64,000 bases of DNA, taken from assembly GCF_014203605.1 (NCBI RefSeq), contig NZ_JACHJJ010000007.1, forward strand, positions 62,001-126,000, written 5' to 3'. This DNA comes from Thiemannella venezuelensis (GTDB lineage Bacteria; Actinomycetota; Actinomycetes; Streptosporangiales; Streptosporangiaceae). This document shows, piece after piece, positions 35,510-44,560 of the stretch (the stretch's first letter is position 1; each line of letters starts with the position of its first letter). The notes beneath the pieces were generated by a model that was not told where the DNA came from, did no database searches, and was given only the letters and a program-made list of their open reading frames with translations. Both the position numbers and the translations under genes were made by a program.

Positions 35510-35753
35510 CACTGCATCTTGCCCTACGCGGGGAGCCGGGGTGAGTGCGTAAGCGCCGACGCCCGGCGAACCGCATGATCACCTTTGGCCCCTCGAAAGG
35601 AACGCGTAGGGCGGCCAGGGGCCGGCGGCTGCGGATCCCGCACCGGATCCACGAGGACCCGCTACCGGCCGGCCGGGCGCCCGCGGTATGCGACGGACTG
35701 AAGTCCCTGCCACCGGACCACGCTGTCTTGACACCACAGGAGATGATCTTCAG

Positions 35754-36064
35754 ATGCAGTACCTGACGACAAGAGCGATCCCGGCAGCACGGACAGGCGG
35801 CCCGCCATCAGCACGTTCAACGAACGACTGATCGCCGAGGGCTACTGGGTTTTCGCGGGCGGACTCACGGACCCCGACGCGGCCACGGTCATCGACAACC
35901 GGGGAGAGCAGGCGGTGTTCAGCGACGGGCCTTTCGTGGAGTCGAAGGAGTACCTCGCCGGCGTCTGGGTGTGGGAGGCCCCCGATCTGGATGCGGCGCT
36001 CACGCTCGCCGCCGAGGCGTCGAAGATCTGCGATCGGAAGATCGAGGTGCGGCCGTTCCGGTGA
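35754..36064 (+). pseudogene. YCII/DGPF-family gene with N-terminal frameshift
   Basis: From 35765 a frame reads DDKSDPGSTDRRPAISTFNE and on through VFAGGLTDP, SDGPFVESKEYLAG and KICDRKIEVRPFR, a textbook YCII-related protein of the DGPF group. The only start with a ribosome-like AGGAG upstream (ATG 35754, MQY) is two bases out of frame and reads to a stop after 25 codons. A deletion of the first strand (normally MQYMLLIYGD-like) explains both the missing residues and the shift. Its stop overlaps the sigma gene start. Confidence 0.75.
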
Positions 36065-36585
36065 GCGACGTCGAGGAGGCGATCACCCGGGCCCACCACG
36101 GCGGGTGGTCGCGGGTGGTGGCCGCCCTGACCAGGCGCTTCGGTGACCTCGACATCGCCGAGGAGGCAGCGGCCGAGGCGTTCACGACCGCCGTCGAGCG
36201 GTGGCGTGCCGACGGCGTACCGCCCAACCCGGGCGCGTGGCTGACCACCACCGCCAACCGCGAGGCCATCGACCGGGTCCGGCGCGAGAACAAGCGCGGC
36301 GACAAGCAGAAGGAGGCGCAGATGCTGTACGACCAGGCCCCGCCTGAGCCGCTGGGCGCCATCGACGACGACCGGCTCCGGCTGGTCTTCACCTGCTGCC
36401 ACCCGGCGCCGGCGGTGGAAGCACGCGTGGCGTTGACGCTGCGCATGGTCGGCGGTCTGACCGTACCCGAGATCGCCCGTGCCTTCCTGGTGCAGGGGAC
36501 CACCATGGAGCAGCGCATCACCCGCGCGAAGGCCAAGATCAAGGCGGCTCGCATCCCCTACCGGATGCCGTCCGCCGACGATTGA
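36061..36585 (+). pseudogene. ECF42-type sigma factor, C-terminally truncated
   Basis: GTG 36061 overlaps the YCII stop (GTGA). Regions 2 (AEEAAAEAFTTAVERWRADG; NPGAWLTTTANREAIDRVRR) and 4 (LRMVGGLTVPEIARAFLV, TTMEQRITRAKAKIK) are intact and match the ECF42 group, which is normally paired with DGPF proteins and about 400 residues long. Here the protein stops after 174 residues at RIPYRMPSADD, exactly where the long TPR-like C-terminal extension should begin. A recombinase remnant lies just beyond. Probably inactive or altered. Confidence 0.75.
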
Positions 36586-36594
36586 AGAGCTCAC

Positions 36595-36730
36595 GTGCTG
36601 ATCGTGGTCGCGCAGCAGGCCGGCCTCGAACTCGGCGAAGGCGTCCGGGATGGTGAAGAACCGGGATGATGAAGAACATCATGCCCATCGGGTCGGCCGG
36701 GTCGCAGACCGTCCCACCGCGCGGCAGCCG
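36595..36730 (-). pseudogene. Serine recombinase (resolvase) remnant
   Basis: On the minus strand GGTVCDPADPMGMMFF continues, after a frame change, as FTIPDAFAEFEAGLLRDH. Together these follow the resolvase/invertase core (GGTV-DPxDPMGKMFF-LATFAEFExDLxR). The catalytic N-terminus and the HTH end are missing. The fragment abuts the broken end of the ECF42 gene, so a mobile element probably caused the truncation. Confidence 0.6.
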
Positions 36731-36888
36731 GCCATGCCGGTGGGAGGGAGCAGCCTTCGCTGACGGATTCGGGCAGCAGCCGATGGTCAACGGATGCGGA
36801 GATGTCCGCGGGAAGTGACAGCGCACACTGCTGCCCACGCAGCGGACCGACCATGCCGCGCCCGCCGGCGGCGGGTTAGGCTGCGATC

Positions 36889-37698
36889 ATGGAACGTGTA
36901 GCAGACGTGCCCGAGAATCCCGCGCCGTCGGGGCCCGCCTGGGTTTCGACCGCGACCCGGGCCGCAGATCCGACGGCCCGGGTGAACGACTACGACGGCT
37001 TCGCCGAGGCGTACTCGGCGGAAACCGAGAACAGCTTCATCAACGCGTACTACGCACGGCCCGCGATCACGGCCCTCGCCGGAGACGTGGCCGGCCGCCG
37101 GGTCCTGGACGCCGGCTGCGGCTCAGGCCCCCTGACCGCCGCACTGCGCGAGCGCGGCGCCGTCGTCACCGGCATCGACGCCAGCGCCGGGATGCTGGCG
37201 CTGGCCCGGCGGCGGCTCGGCGACGACGCGGACCTGCACGTGGCCGACCTGAGCGAGCCCCTGCCGTTCACCGACGGCGCGTTCGACGACGTGGTCGCGT
37301 CGCTGGTGCTGCACTACCTGCAGGACTGGGGGCCGGCGCTGGCCGAGATGCGGCGCGTGCTCAGGCCCGGCGGCCGACTGGTCGCGTCGGTGAACCACCC
37401 GTTCGTGGACTACGTGTTCCAGGACCCTCGGCCCGACTACTTCGCGACCACCAGCTATACCGACGAGTGGACGTTCAACGGGCGGTCCTTCCCGATGGTC
37501 TTCTGGCGCAGGCCGTTGCACGCGATGACCGACGCCTTCACCGCCGCCGGTTTCCACCTCGCCACCATCAGCGAGCCGCAGCCCGACCCGGCCGCCCGCG
37601 AGCTGTTCCCCGACGATTTCCATGACTTCTCGACCAAAATCAGCTTTCTGTTCTTCGTCGCCGAGGTGCCACTGCCGGCTGCGGGCGCGGACGGCTAG
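36889..37698 (+). CDS. Class I SAM-dependent methyltransferase
   Basis: 269 residues with the Rossmann methyltransferase core: VLDAGCGSGPLTAAL (motif I), GIDASAGMLALARRRL, FDDVVASLVLHYLQDW and MRRVLRPGGRLVASVNHP. A short N-terminal extension precedes NDYDGFAEAYSAETENSF, and the C-terminal half closes over the substrate. This resembles small-molecule or quinone-type methyltransferases; the acceptor is unknown. There is no strong ribosome site at the ATG. Confidence 0.88.
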   Translation: MERVADVPENPAPSGPAWVSTATRAADPTARVNDYDGFAEAYSAETENSFINAYYARPAITALAGDVAGRRVLDAGCGSGPLTAALRERGAVVTGIDASAGMLALARRRLGDDADLHVADLSEPLPFTDGAFDDVVASLVLHYLQDWGPALAEMRRVLRPGGRLVASVNHPFVDYVFQDPRPDYFATTSYTDEWTFNGRSFPMVFWRRPLHAMTDAFTAAGFHLATISEPQPDPAARELFPDDFHDFSTKISFLFFVAEVPLPAAGADG

Positions 37699-37788
37699 CT
37701 GTTCTGTCCCGTGAGGTTGGGTACGCGGCTTCCGCCCGGCACCCGCTCCTCCATGGGCACCGGCTCCGCGAACAGATCCCGCACCTGC

Positions 37789-38571
37789 CTACAGAGGCCG
37801 GTACGGATGGACGGGCAGGGACGCGTCGTCGTTCGGAGCGGGGCTGACCGGTGACCGGCGGCCATCCTGGTTGGTGATGAGCCCGCCTTCGTAGGCGGCG
37901 ATGACGAGCTGGGCCCGGTCGCGGGCGTGCAGTTTGGCCAGGAGGCGGCCGATGTGGGTCTTGACCGTGCCGACGGTGAGGTGCAGATGCTCGGCGATCT
38001 CGGAGTTGGACAGTCCTCTGCCGATGAGGGTGAGCACCTCGCGCTCGCGCCGGGTGACGTCATCGAGGCTCCGCACGGCCGGGGCGGGGTGGGGGCCCTG
38101 CAGGAATTCGGTGATGAGCCGGCGGGTGACGGTGGGTGCGAGCAGCGCCTCACCGGAGGCGACGACGCCGATGGCGGTCAGGAGCTCATTCGCCGCCGCG
38201 CTCTTGAGGAGGAAGCCGCTCGCGCCGGCCCGCAGCGACGCGTACACGTACTCGTCCAGATCGAACGTGGTGAGGATCAGCACGCGGACGCCGGCGCAGG
38301 CGGGGTCCGCGCAGATGCGCCTGGTCGCCTCGATACCGTCCATGTCCGGCATACGCACGTCCATGAGGACGACGTCGGGCCGGTGGCGGCGGGCCAGGAG
38401 CACGGCTTCGGCACCGGTGCCCGCCTCGCCCACGGCGGCCAGCCCCGGTGCGGTGTCGATGAGGATTTTGAGGCTGTCGCGGATCAGCACCTGGTCCTCG
38501 GCGAGCAGGACCCGGACGGGCGGGGACGGATCGTGCGGGGCGGCGCCGACGCTCATGTGGTCGGTGCTCAC
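37789..38571 (-). CDS. NarL/FixJ-type response regulator
   Basis: 260 residues. The receiver domain has the acidic pair in LLAEDQ, phospho-acceptor Asp71 (VVLMDVRMPDMDG) and a Lys in GFLLKSAAA. The LuxR-type HTH is LTLIGRGLSNSEIAEHLHLT with VGTVKTHIGRLLAKL. GTG 38571 overlaps the kinase stop (GTGA); ATG 38556 is an alternative. It forms a two-component pair with the upstream kinase. Confidence 0.93.
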   Translation of the reverse strand: MSTDHMSVGAAPHDPSPPVRVLLAEDQVLIRDSLKILIDTAPGLAAVGEAGTGAEAVLLARRHRPDVVLMDVRMPDMDGIEATRRICADPACAGVRVLILTTFDLDEYVYASLRAGASGFLLKSAAANELLTAIGVVASGEALLAPTVTRRLITEFLQGPHPAPAVRSLDDVTRREREVLTLIGRGLSNSEIAEHLHLTVGTVKTHIGRLLAKLHARDRAQLVIAAYEGGLITNQDGRRSPVSPAPNDDASLPVHPYRPL

Positions 38572-39779
38572 GTCACGGTGCCGTCCGGTTCGTAGGGCAG
38601 TCGAGCCGACACGCGAAAACCTCCTTCGGGCCGGGGCCCCGCATCGAATGTGCCTCCGTACATCCTGGCCCGTTCCCGCATGCCGATCAAACCGTGCCCG
38701 CCGCGCCCGTCGTGGCCCGGGCGCGGCGGCCGGCCGTGGCGAGGGCCGTCGTCGACGACCTCGATCACGGCTTCCCGCCCGTCGACGTCCACGGTGACCG
38801 AGCAGCGGGTGGGGCCCACGTGGGTGATCACATTGGTCAGGGCCTGCTGCACGATCCGGTACACCGACATCGCGACCGCGGCAGGCAGCGCGGTCTCCCG
38901 GGGAACGGTCAGCTCCACCTCGACCCCGGCCGAGCGGGCGTGGGCGGCCAGCTCGGGCAGGTCCGCCATGCCGGGCGCGGGCAGCGGGGCCTGCCGGGGA
39001 TCGTCGTCGGCGCGCAGCAGGTCGAGTACCCGGTGGATCTCGGTGAGCGTGCTCCGGCTGGTCTGCTCGATGACGGCCAGCGCGGCGCGGACCTCCTGCG
39101 GGCGGGCGTCGGCGACGTGGTTGGCGACGGTGGCCTTGACGGCGATCAGGCTCATGCTGTGGCCGATGACGTCGTGCAGTTCCCGGGCGATGCGCCTGCG
39201 CTCGTCGGTCACCGCGGCGTCGGCGAGGTGGCGGACGAGGCGGGCGGTGGTGTCCCGCTTCCAGCGCACGACCGCCCCCACGGCCCATGCGGCGGTCAGG
39301 AGCACACCGATCACACCGATCTCGATCGGCCAGGCCGGCGGTATCTCGCTGGGCGTGGCCGCGGGGGCGAGGCCGGGGAACACCTGCGAGTAGAAGACCG
39401 GGACCGCGGTGGCCGCGGCGGACAGGCAGGCCGCCAGGCCCGCCGCCGACCAGGCGATCGAGGTGGTGGCGGCCACCAGGTACAGCACGAGCACGGTCGG
39501 CACGAACGACACCCAGATCGCGCCCGCCGCGATGGCCCCGGCCATGGTCGCCGCCGCGGCCGTGGCGCACGCGAGGGCGAGCGCGGCCCACGGCCGGCGC
39601 CGCCGGACCGCGATCGGAAAGCTCACGATCGCCGCCATCGGCCAAGCCGACCACTCGGGCCAGTGCGACGACGGTCCCGGCGGGTCGACGACGGCGTACC
39701 TGATGAGCAGCGCCACGGCGACCGCCACCGCCGCGTCGATGACGTCTCTTCTTCCGTACCGCCGTTCAGCCCATTTCAT
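38568..39779 (-). CDS. NarL-type (HisKA_3) sensor histidine kinase
   Basis: 403 residues. Several N-terminal membrane helices (for example AAVAVAVALLIRYAVV, AALALACATAAAATMAGAIA, IEIGVIGVLLTAAWAVGAVV) form the sensor. The phospho-acceptor is His202 in RRRIARELHDVIGHS. The ATPase part has the N-box VYRIVQQALTNVITH and G-box GHGLIGMRER. ATG 39779 is chosen because it begins the membrane region. It is coupled to the response regulator. Confidence 0.92.
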   Translation of the reverse strand: MKWAERRYGRRDVIDAAVAVAVALLIRYAVVDPPGPSSHWPEWSAWPMAAIVSFPIAVRRRRPWAALALACATAAAATMAGAIAAGAIWVSFVPTVLVLYLVAATTSIAWSAAGLAACLSAAATAVPVFYSQVFPGLAPAATPSEIPPAWPIEIGVIGVLLTAAWAVGAVVRWKRDTTARLVRHLADAAVTDERRRIARELHDVIGHSMSLIAVKATVANHVADARPQEVRAALAVIEQTSRSTLTEIHRVLDLLRADDDPRQAPLPAPGMADLPELAAHARSAGVEVELTVPRETALPAAVAMSVYRIVQQALTNVITHVGPTRCSVTVDVDGREAVIEVVDDGPRHGRPPRPGHDGRGGHGLIGMRERARMYGGTFDAGPRPEGGFRVSARLPYEPDGTVT

Positions 39780-39927
39780 GGTGGGACGGTATCGCCTCAC
39801 TGGATCATGCGGCGTCCGACCACGGTCGGATATCCGCATCCGTCCCGGGCCGCCGGCCCGCACTGCTCACTCCCCGGGCCGACGGGTGGGACGCGGGGAC
39901 ACGCTGAGCGATCCGGCCCCCCAGTAG

Positions 39928-39940
39928 TTTGTAATACAAA
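39928..39940. promoter_or_regulatory. MarR operator upstream of marR
   Basis: TTTGTAATACAAA is a 13-base palindrome 22 bp before the MarR start. The same core occurs in both arms of the large repeat at 41675-41724, upstream of the lipocalin-like gene, linking the two promoters. Confidence 0.6.
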
Positions 39941-39962
39941 TAATGGCGAGTAGCGTGGGCAC

Positions 39963-40376
39963 ATGACTTCCGACGCCCTCGTGGACGCCCTCGTCCGCAG
40001 CACCTTCCAGGTGGCGGGCGTGCTCACCCGCATCGGAGCCGAGCGCGACCTCTCACTCACCCAGCTGCGGGCCCTCGGCATCCTGCGTGACCGCCGCCCG
40101 CGCATGACCGAACTCGCCGTGTTCCTCGGTCTGGACAAATCGACCCTGTCCGGCCTCATCGACCGCGCCGAACACCGAGGGCTGGTGGCCAGGGGCAGGA
40201 ATCCCCAAGACCGCCGCGTCGTCGACGTGTTCCTCACCCCCGCCGGCCAGGAACTGGCGGAGCAGGTGTACGGCGAGGTCCGACGCGCACTGGCACCTGC
40301 GATAAACCGGCTCGACCCGCAGGACCGCGACCGACTCGTCCGGCTGCTGCACGCCGCCCTGCACTCCCCCGGCTGA
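39963..40376 (+). CDS. MarR family transcriptional regulator
   Basis: 137 residues with the winged helix of MarR repressors: LSLTQLRALGILRDRRP, then MTELAVFLGLDKSTLSGLI (recognition helix) and the wing RGRNPQDRRVVDVFLT. It is convergent with the lipocalin-like gene, and both have matching palindromes at their promoters, so it probably represses itself and that gene. The ligand is unknown. Confidence 0.92.
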   Translation: MTSDALVDALVRSTFQVAGVLTRIGAERDLSLTQLRALGILRDRRPRMTELAVFLGLDKSTLSGLIDRAEHRGLVARGRNPQDRRVVDVFLTPAGQELAEQVYGEVRRALAPAINRLDPQDRDRLVRLLHAALHSPG

Positions 40377-40480
40377 GACCGTCTTCTCCCCATGGCCCAT
40401 CCCGATGGCCCACCCCGGGACCGGTGTTCGATCCCGGGGTGATGTCGGACTGCGTCAGGCGAGGACGGCTCCGCCGCTGA

Positions 40481-41563
40481 TCAGGAGTTCCACTCGCCGG
40501 TCATCTCGACGTAGTTCTCGCCGCGGACCCTTTTGCCGTTGTACTTACCGGTGAAAGCCGCTGTGGCCTCCAGGTAGCCGCTTCCGTCGGGAGTCTCGAT
40601 CTCCTGGTCCGGATTTCCGGTGATCCGCACGTCGAGTTCGGAGCGCAGGGCGGGGATGCGGACGCGCCAGCGAGTGGGATACGTCTGGCCGGTGGCCGGA
40701 CTGGTCCACTGCCGGGAGGCGCCCTGCGCGAGCGGCTCGACGTCGACCACGTCGTAGGAGCCGTCCGGATGGAGCACCGTCGCCCAGCTGTCCTTGGATC
40801 CGGCGCCGATCGTGTCCCAGACGGCGACCTTGTCGCCGTTGGGCATGCTGAGGTTCATCCACGTCCACCGGGTCAGCGACGTCGGCATCTCACCCCATTG
40901 CCTGTCCAGCCAGGAGGTACCCCTGACCTCGTGCTTCTTACCGTCGACGACGAGCGTTCCGGACGTCCGCATCTCCGGGAGCGCGAACTCGTAGTTCGGT
41001 ACGCCGTCGGCCAGGTTGAAAACGCCGGTCGACGCGTAGTTCATGGCGGGGCCGGTGGGCACCAGCCGGACATCGAGAGATCCCCAGGGCGTCTCGACCT
41101 GCACCGACTGGCGGACGGAGTCACCCGTCCAGCTCAGCCCTGGCGCCTTGATGTCGAGTTCGCCCTCGCTCCACCGGTAGTCCTTCGGCTCGACCATCGC
41201 GTCGTAGTCCTTGTACCACCCGGTGGTCTTGTTGATCACCGAGAACGTCCAGCGGTACGCGGCCTCACTCCTGTTCGGGAGGATGCGCGTGTGGACCTGA
41301 AGACCGAACTCCTGGCCGTTCGCCTTCACCGAGCCGGTGAAGTAGATCGAGTCGAACCAGGTCGGCTCAGGCCCGGGCGTGTGCCGTCCCAGGTCGGTCG
41401 CGGGATCGACCAGGGCAGGGATCCCTGACGCGGCGGTGCGGGCGGTCGGGGTTGCGGACAGGGCGGCCGCCGGGGCCGAAGAGCCGGCGAACGCGCAGAA
41501 CGCCAGGGCCGCTGCCGCGGTGACCGGGGCTGCCACCCGGCCTTTGGTCCCGAATGCGGGCAT
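40481..41563 (-). CDS. Secreted lipocalin-like (AttH/CrtC-type) protein
   Basis: 360 residues with a signal peptide (APVTAAAALAFCAFAGSSAPA) and the paired beta-barrel layout of AttH-like proteins: WFDSIYFTGSVKANGQEFGL, YRWSEGELDIKAPGLSWTG, GTSWLDRQWGEMPTSLTRWT (the conserved WxDxxWG) and SYDVVDVEP. GGAGGA 7 bases upstream fixes the ATG at 41563. Relatives include carotenoid hydratase-type and hydroxyneurosporene proteins. It probably binds or converts a hydrophobic compound outside the cell and is MarR-controlled. Confidence 0.82.
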   Translation of the reverse strand: MPAFGTKGRVAAPVTAAAALAFCAFAGSSAPAAALSATPTARTAASGIPALVDPATDLGRHTPGPEPTWFDSIYFTGSVKANGQEFGLQVHTRILPNRSEAAYRWTFSVINKTTGWYKDYDAMVEPKDYRWSEGELDIKAPGLSWTGDSVRQSVQVETPWGSLDVRLVPTGPAMNYASTGVFNLADGVPNYEFALPEMRTSGTLVVDGKKHEVRGTSWLDRQWGEMPTSLTRWTWMNLSMPNGDKVAVWDTIGAGSKDSWATVLHPDGSYDVVDVEPLAQGASRQWTSPATGQTYPTRWRVRIPALRSELDVRITGNPDQEIETPDGSGYLEATAAFTGKYNGKRVRGENYVEMTGEWNS

Positions 41564-41674
41564 GAGGATTCCTCCTTGCATCAGGGGAGGACGAGACCGT
41601 CGCTCATCCACCGGCGCCGGCCGGAAAAAGCCGCAGACGATCACCATCGCAGCGGAATCGCTCCCGGCCGGGCC

Positions 41675-41724
41675 ATTGGTTTGTATTACCAACAACTTCA
41701 TAATGGTTGGTAATACAAACCAAT
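41675..41724 (-). promoter_or_regulatory. Double MarR operator upstream of the lipocalin-like gene
   Basis: A perfect 19-bp inverted repeat (41675-41693 with 41706-41724, 12-base spacer). Each arm contains TTTGTATTACC, nearly the same as the palindrome at the marR promoter (TTTGTAATACAAA). It is AT-rich in GC-rich surroundings and lies 112 bp or more upstream of the gene start. Confidence 0.6.
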
Positions 41725-41938
41725 GTCAAGCGCTCCGAGGACCGCGCAGCCGGCGAACGGCTCGCCGGGGCGTCGGTTCGCCGGCCGCCGAGGGCGCCCA
41801 GCCGGCGGACGCGCTCGTCACATGTCTCGTCTCGGAAGTCGGAGGAGTCGGAAGTCGGAGGAGCTGGCGGCACACTCGCCGACGCTGCGGTGCACGCGGA
41901 GTCGCCGCCGACCGATCAGGCGGCGTGCGGCCGCAGGC
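41725..41938. other. Non-coding stretch with a 16-bp direct repeat
   Basis: Between the operator and the end of the kinase gene no gene is supported. TCGGAAGTCGGAGGAG occurs twice in direct tandem (41832-41847 and 41848-41863). Confidence 0.5.
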
Positions 41939-43708
41939 TCATCCATCCGCGGGACCGCCCTGGCCGGTCGGCAGCCTGACGGTGACGGTGCGGCAGTGGT
42001 CCCCGCCGCCGTCGGATGTCCGCCGTTCACCGGCGTCCTGACCGTTACCGGCCGTCGGGAGGTACAGGGTGAAGACGGAGCCCTCGCCCGGGGTGCTGGC
42101 GGCCGTGACGGTTCCGCCGTGGGCCTCGGCGATGGTCCTGGTCAGCCACAGCCCCAGCCCGACGCCCTGGATGGCGTGCTCGTGGGCGTAGCGGGCGCGG
42201 TAGAAGCGCTCGAAGACCCGCGGCAGCTCGTCGGCGTCGATGCCGACGCCGTGGTCGGCGACCGCGATCACCGCCTGCGCGCCCTGCGACGAGGCGTGCG
42301 CGGTGACCGACGTTCCGGCGGGCGAGTACTTGACCGCGTTGGACAGCAGCGCGCCGATCGCCCGCACCAGCAGCTCGCGATCGGCGACGACGGTCTGCAC
42401 ACCGGCGTCCACCCGCACCTCGACGGTGTGGCCGCTGCTCCGGGCCTGGGCGCCGACGGTGCGCACCGCCTCCTCGACGGCCTGGCGCACCGCGACCGGA
42501 GCCGCGTCCACGACCAGCTCGCCGGCGGTCAGGGTGTTGACCGCCAGCAGGTCTTCGACCAGGTTCTGCAGCCGGCTCGCGCTGCGCGTTCCTGCCTCCA
42601 CCATCCGTTGCTGCTGAGCGTTCAGCGGGCCGACCTCGCTGTCACCGAGCAGTTCCAGATATCCGGCCAGCGTGGTCAGCGGGGTGCGCAACTCGTGGGA
42701 GACGGTGGCGACGAAGGCGTCCTTGGCCGCGTCCAGCTCCCGCAGGCGGGCCACGGTGGCCTGCTCGGCCTCGTAGGCCTGCCGCAGCGCCTGCTCGGCC
42801 TGGCGGCGCTCGGTGATGTCGTGGACGAAGGCGTGAAAGGCCCACTCGCCCCCGTTCTCACGGGTGGTCCACACCACGATCTCGATGGGGAACTCGCTGC
42901 CGTCGGACCGGACACCGGCCAGCTCCAGCCTGCGGCCCAGCACCTTCGACCGGCCGGTGGCCAGGAACCGGGCCCGCCCGGCCTGGTCGGCCGCGCGGTA
43001 GCGCTCCGGCACGATCGTCTCGTGCACCAGCCGGCCCAGCACCTGCTCGTGGGAGCGGCCGAACATGTGCGTCGCCGCGGCGTTCCATTCGGTGATGTGC
43101 CCGGCGGCGTCCATGGAGATGAAGGCCTCCACGGAGGCGTCGATCATCTGCCGCAGCCGGCTCTGACTGGTCCGGACGGCCTGGTGCACGGTACGGCGAT
43201 CGGCCACCCGGCCGAGCTGGTGGCCGACGGTGGCCATCACCCGCAGCAGTGCCTCGTCGCGCGCCATCACCCGCTCGGAGAAGAACTGCAGCACCGCCGC
43301 GACCCCGTCGACCGCCAGGACGGGGAAGGCGAACGCCGCCCGCACGCCCGGGTCACGGCCCCGCAGGACGCGCACCGCCAGCGGGTCGGCGGTCAGATCG
43401 CACGACCAGACCGGCTGCCCGGTGGCGGCGACCTGGCCGACGACACCGACCCCGGGAGGAAAGCGGGTGGTCTCGGCGATCTCCCGCAGCATCGGGAAGT
43501 CCTCGATCGGCCCGACCCAGATGCCGGCCGAGACGAACGCCTCGCCGTCGGCCGGCACGCACAGATGCCCCAGCGACCAACCGGCCACCTCGCACACCGC
43601 CGACAGGGTCGCGTGCGCCGCCTCCTGCAGGTCGTCGGTGGCGCCGGCCACCGCGATGACATCGTCGAGCAGCGCGACCAGCGCCACTTCCCGCTGCGTA
43701 CCCGTCAC
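41939..43708 (-). CDS. GAF-PAS sensor histidine kinase, soluble
   Basis: 589 residues with no membrane helix. Order: GAF-like domain (about 1-165, VGVVGQVAATGQPVWSCDL), PAS (ASVEAFISMDAAGHITEWNA in part, then the PAC motif HDITERRQAE), coiled-coil, HisKA with phospho-acceptor His in VSHELRTPLTTL, and HATPase (LLSNAVKYSPAG, DHGVGIDADELPRVFERFYR, GVGLGLWLT). No response regulator is adjacent. It is divergent from a STAS protein gene across 318 bp. Confidence 0.9.
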   Translation of the reverse strand: MTGTQREVALVALLDDVIAVAGATDDLQEAAHATLSAVCEVAGWSLGHLCVPADGEAFVSAGIWVGPIEDFPMLREIAETTRFPPGVGVVGQVAATGQPVWSCDLTADPLAVRVLRGRDPGVRAAFAFPVLAVDGVAAVLQFFSERVMARDEALLRVMATVGHQLGRVADRRTVHQAVRTSQSRLRQMIDASVEAFISMDAAGHITEWNAAATHMFGRSHEQVLGRLVHETIVPERYRAADQAGRARFLATGRSKVLGRRLELAGVRSDGSEFPIEIVVWTTRENGGEWAFHAFVHDITERRQAEQALRQAYEAEQATVARLRELDAAKDAFVATVSHELRTPLTTLAGYLELLGDSEVGPLNAQQQRMVEAGTRSASRLQNLVEDLLAVNTLTAGELVVDAAPVAVRQAVEEAVRTVGAQARSSGHTVEVRVDAGVQTVVADRELLVRAIGALLSNAVKYSPAGTSVTAHASSQGAQAVIAVADHGVGIDADELPRVFERFYRARYAHEHAIQGVGLGLWLTRTIAEAHGGTVTAASTPGEGSVFTLYLPTAGNGQDAGERRTSDGGGDHCRTVTVRLPTGQGGPADG

Positions 43709-44026
43709 GCCGCCGCCCCCTTTCCCAGCCGATCACCCGCAGGCCGACCGGCGGCTCACCTCGAATCTATCGTTCGTGCAGTCACGCGATCACGAAGAGG
43801 CACCGCCGGGGGCGGGGTGGCCGCCGACGCGACTGCCGCGGCGGGGCGGCTCACCGGGCCGGCTCGCCCTGCGCGGCGGCGTGCGGGGTAAGCGACGAAG
43901 CGGGCGCCGTCGCCGGTTCCGCGGCCGGCACCGGACGAAGCGTCTTCCCGGTGTTAGAAACGCCGCGGTATCGGTAAAAGAGCAAATGCCTGCCCTGGAA
44001 CCCGCAGGCGGGAGGAAGGCTCCGCC
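43709..44026. other. Divergent promoter region, kinase / STAS
   Basis: 318 bp with no supported gene. A GTGTT...GGTAT arrangement around 43955-43975 faintly recalls stress-sigma promoters ahead of the STAS gene, but the spacing is short and it is not convincing. Confidence 0.3.
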
Positions 44027-44437
44027 ATGCTGTTCGCGCCCGATCACGGCCCGGCGCTCACCGTCTGGGCCGGCCTGTACAACGACGCGGTCGTCCTGCG
44101 CGCCACCGGCGCCCTGGACGCGGCCGGTGCCCCGGTCCTGCACGAGCACCTGCAGCGCCTGTGGGACCTGCCCGACCTGCCGGTCCTCATCATCGACCTG
44201 GCCGAGACCGCCTTCTGCGACTCCGCCGGCCTCGGCGTGCTGGTCACCGCCCTGCAGCGCAGCGAGACCCGGGGCACCCGGCTGATGCTCGCCGGCGTCG
44301 GCGGCGTCGTGGCCCGCGTCCTGGCCGTCACCGGCCTGCGCACCACCTTCACCGTCCACTCCGACGTCGCCGACGCCCTGCGCGCGGCCACCCGCCGCAC
44401 CGCCCGCCCCGGCAACGAACACCTCAGCTCCGCGTAG
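44027..44437 (+). CDS. STAS domain protein (anti-sigma factor antagonist type)
   Basis: 136 residues with the STAS fold: VVLRATGALDAAGAPVLHEH, VLIIDLAETAFCDSAGLGVL (the phosphorylatable Ser lies in the CDSAGL motif) and the closing helix region TTFTVHSDVADAL. The GGAGGAAG ribosome site is strong. Such proteins release a sigma factor by binding an RsbW-type kinase; none is adjacent, but two large stand-alone histidine kinases flank it. Confidence 0.88.
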   Translation: MLFAPDHGPALTVWAGLYNDAVVLRATGALDAAGAPVLHEHLQRLWDLPDLPVLIIDLAETAFCDSAGLGVLVTALQRSETRGTRLMLAGVGGVVARVLAVTGLRTTFTVHSDVADALRAATRRTARPGNEHLSSA

Positions 44438-44463
44438 ACCCGCTCCCCGGACAGCCGCCGCGC

Positions 44464-44490
44464 GACAGGCCTTCGCCTCGAAGGCCTGTC
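44464..44490. terminator. Bidirectional terminator after the STAS gene
   Basis: GACAGGCCTTCG and CGAAGGCCTGTC form a perfect 12-bp stem with a 3-base loop, 26 bp beyond the STAS stop and before the end of the convergent kinase gene. Confidence 0.65.
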
Positions 44491-44560
44491 CATGCGGCAG
44501 CGCCGGAGGCGGTCTCCCCCGGTGCCGGAACGGCCGGTGAGCCGTGCTCCGGTGCGGGCA

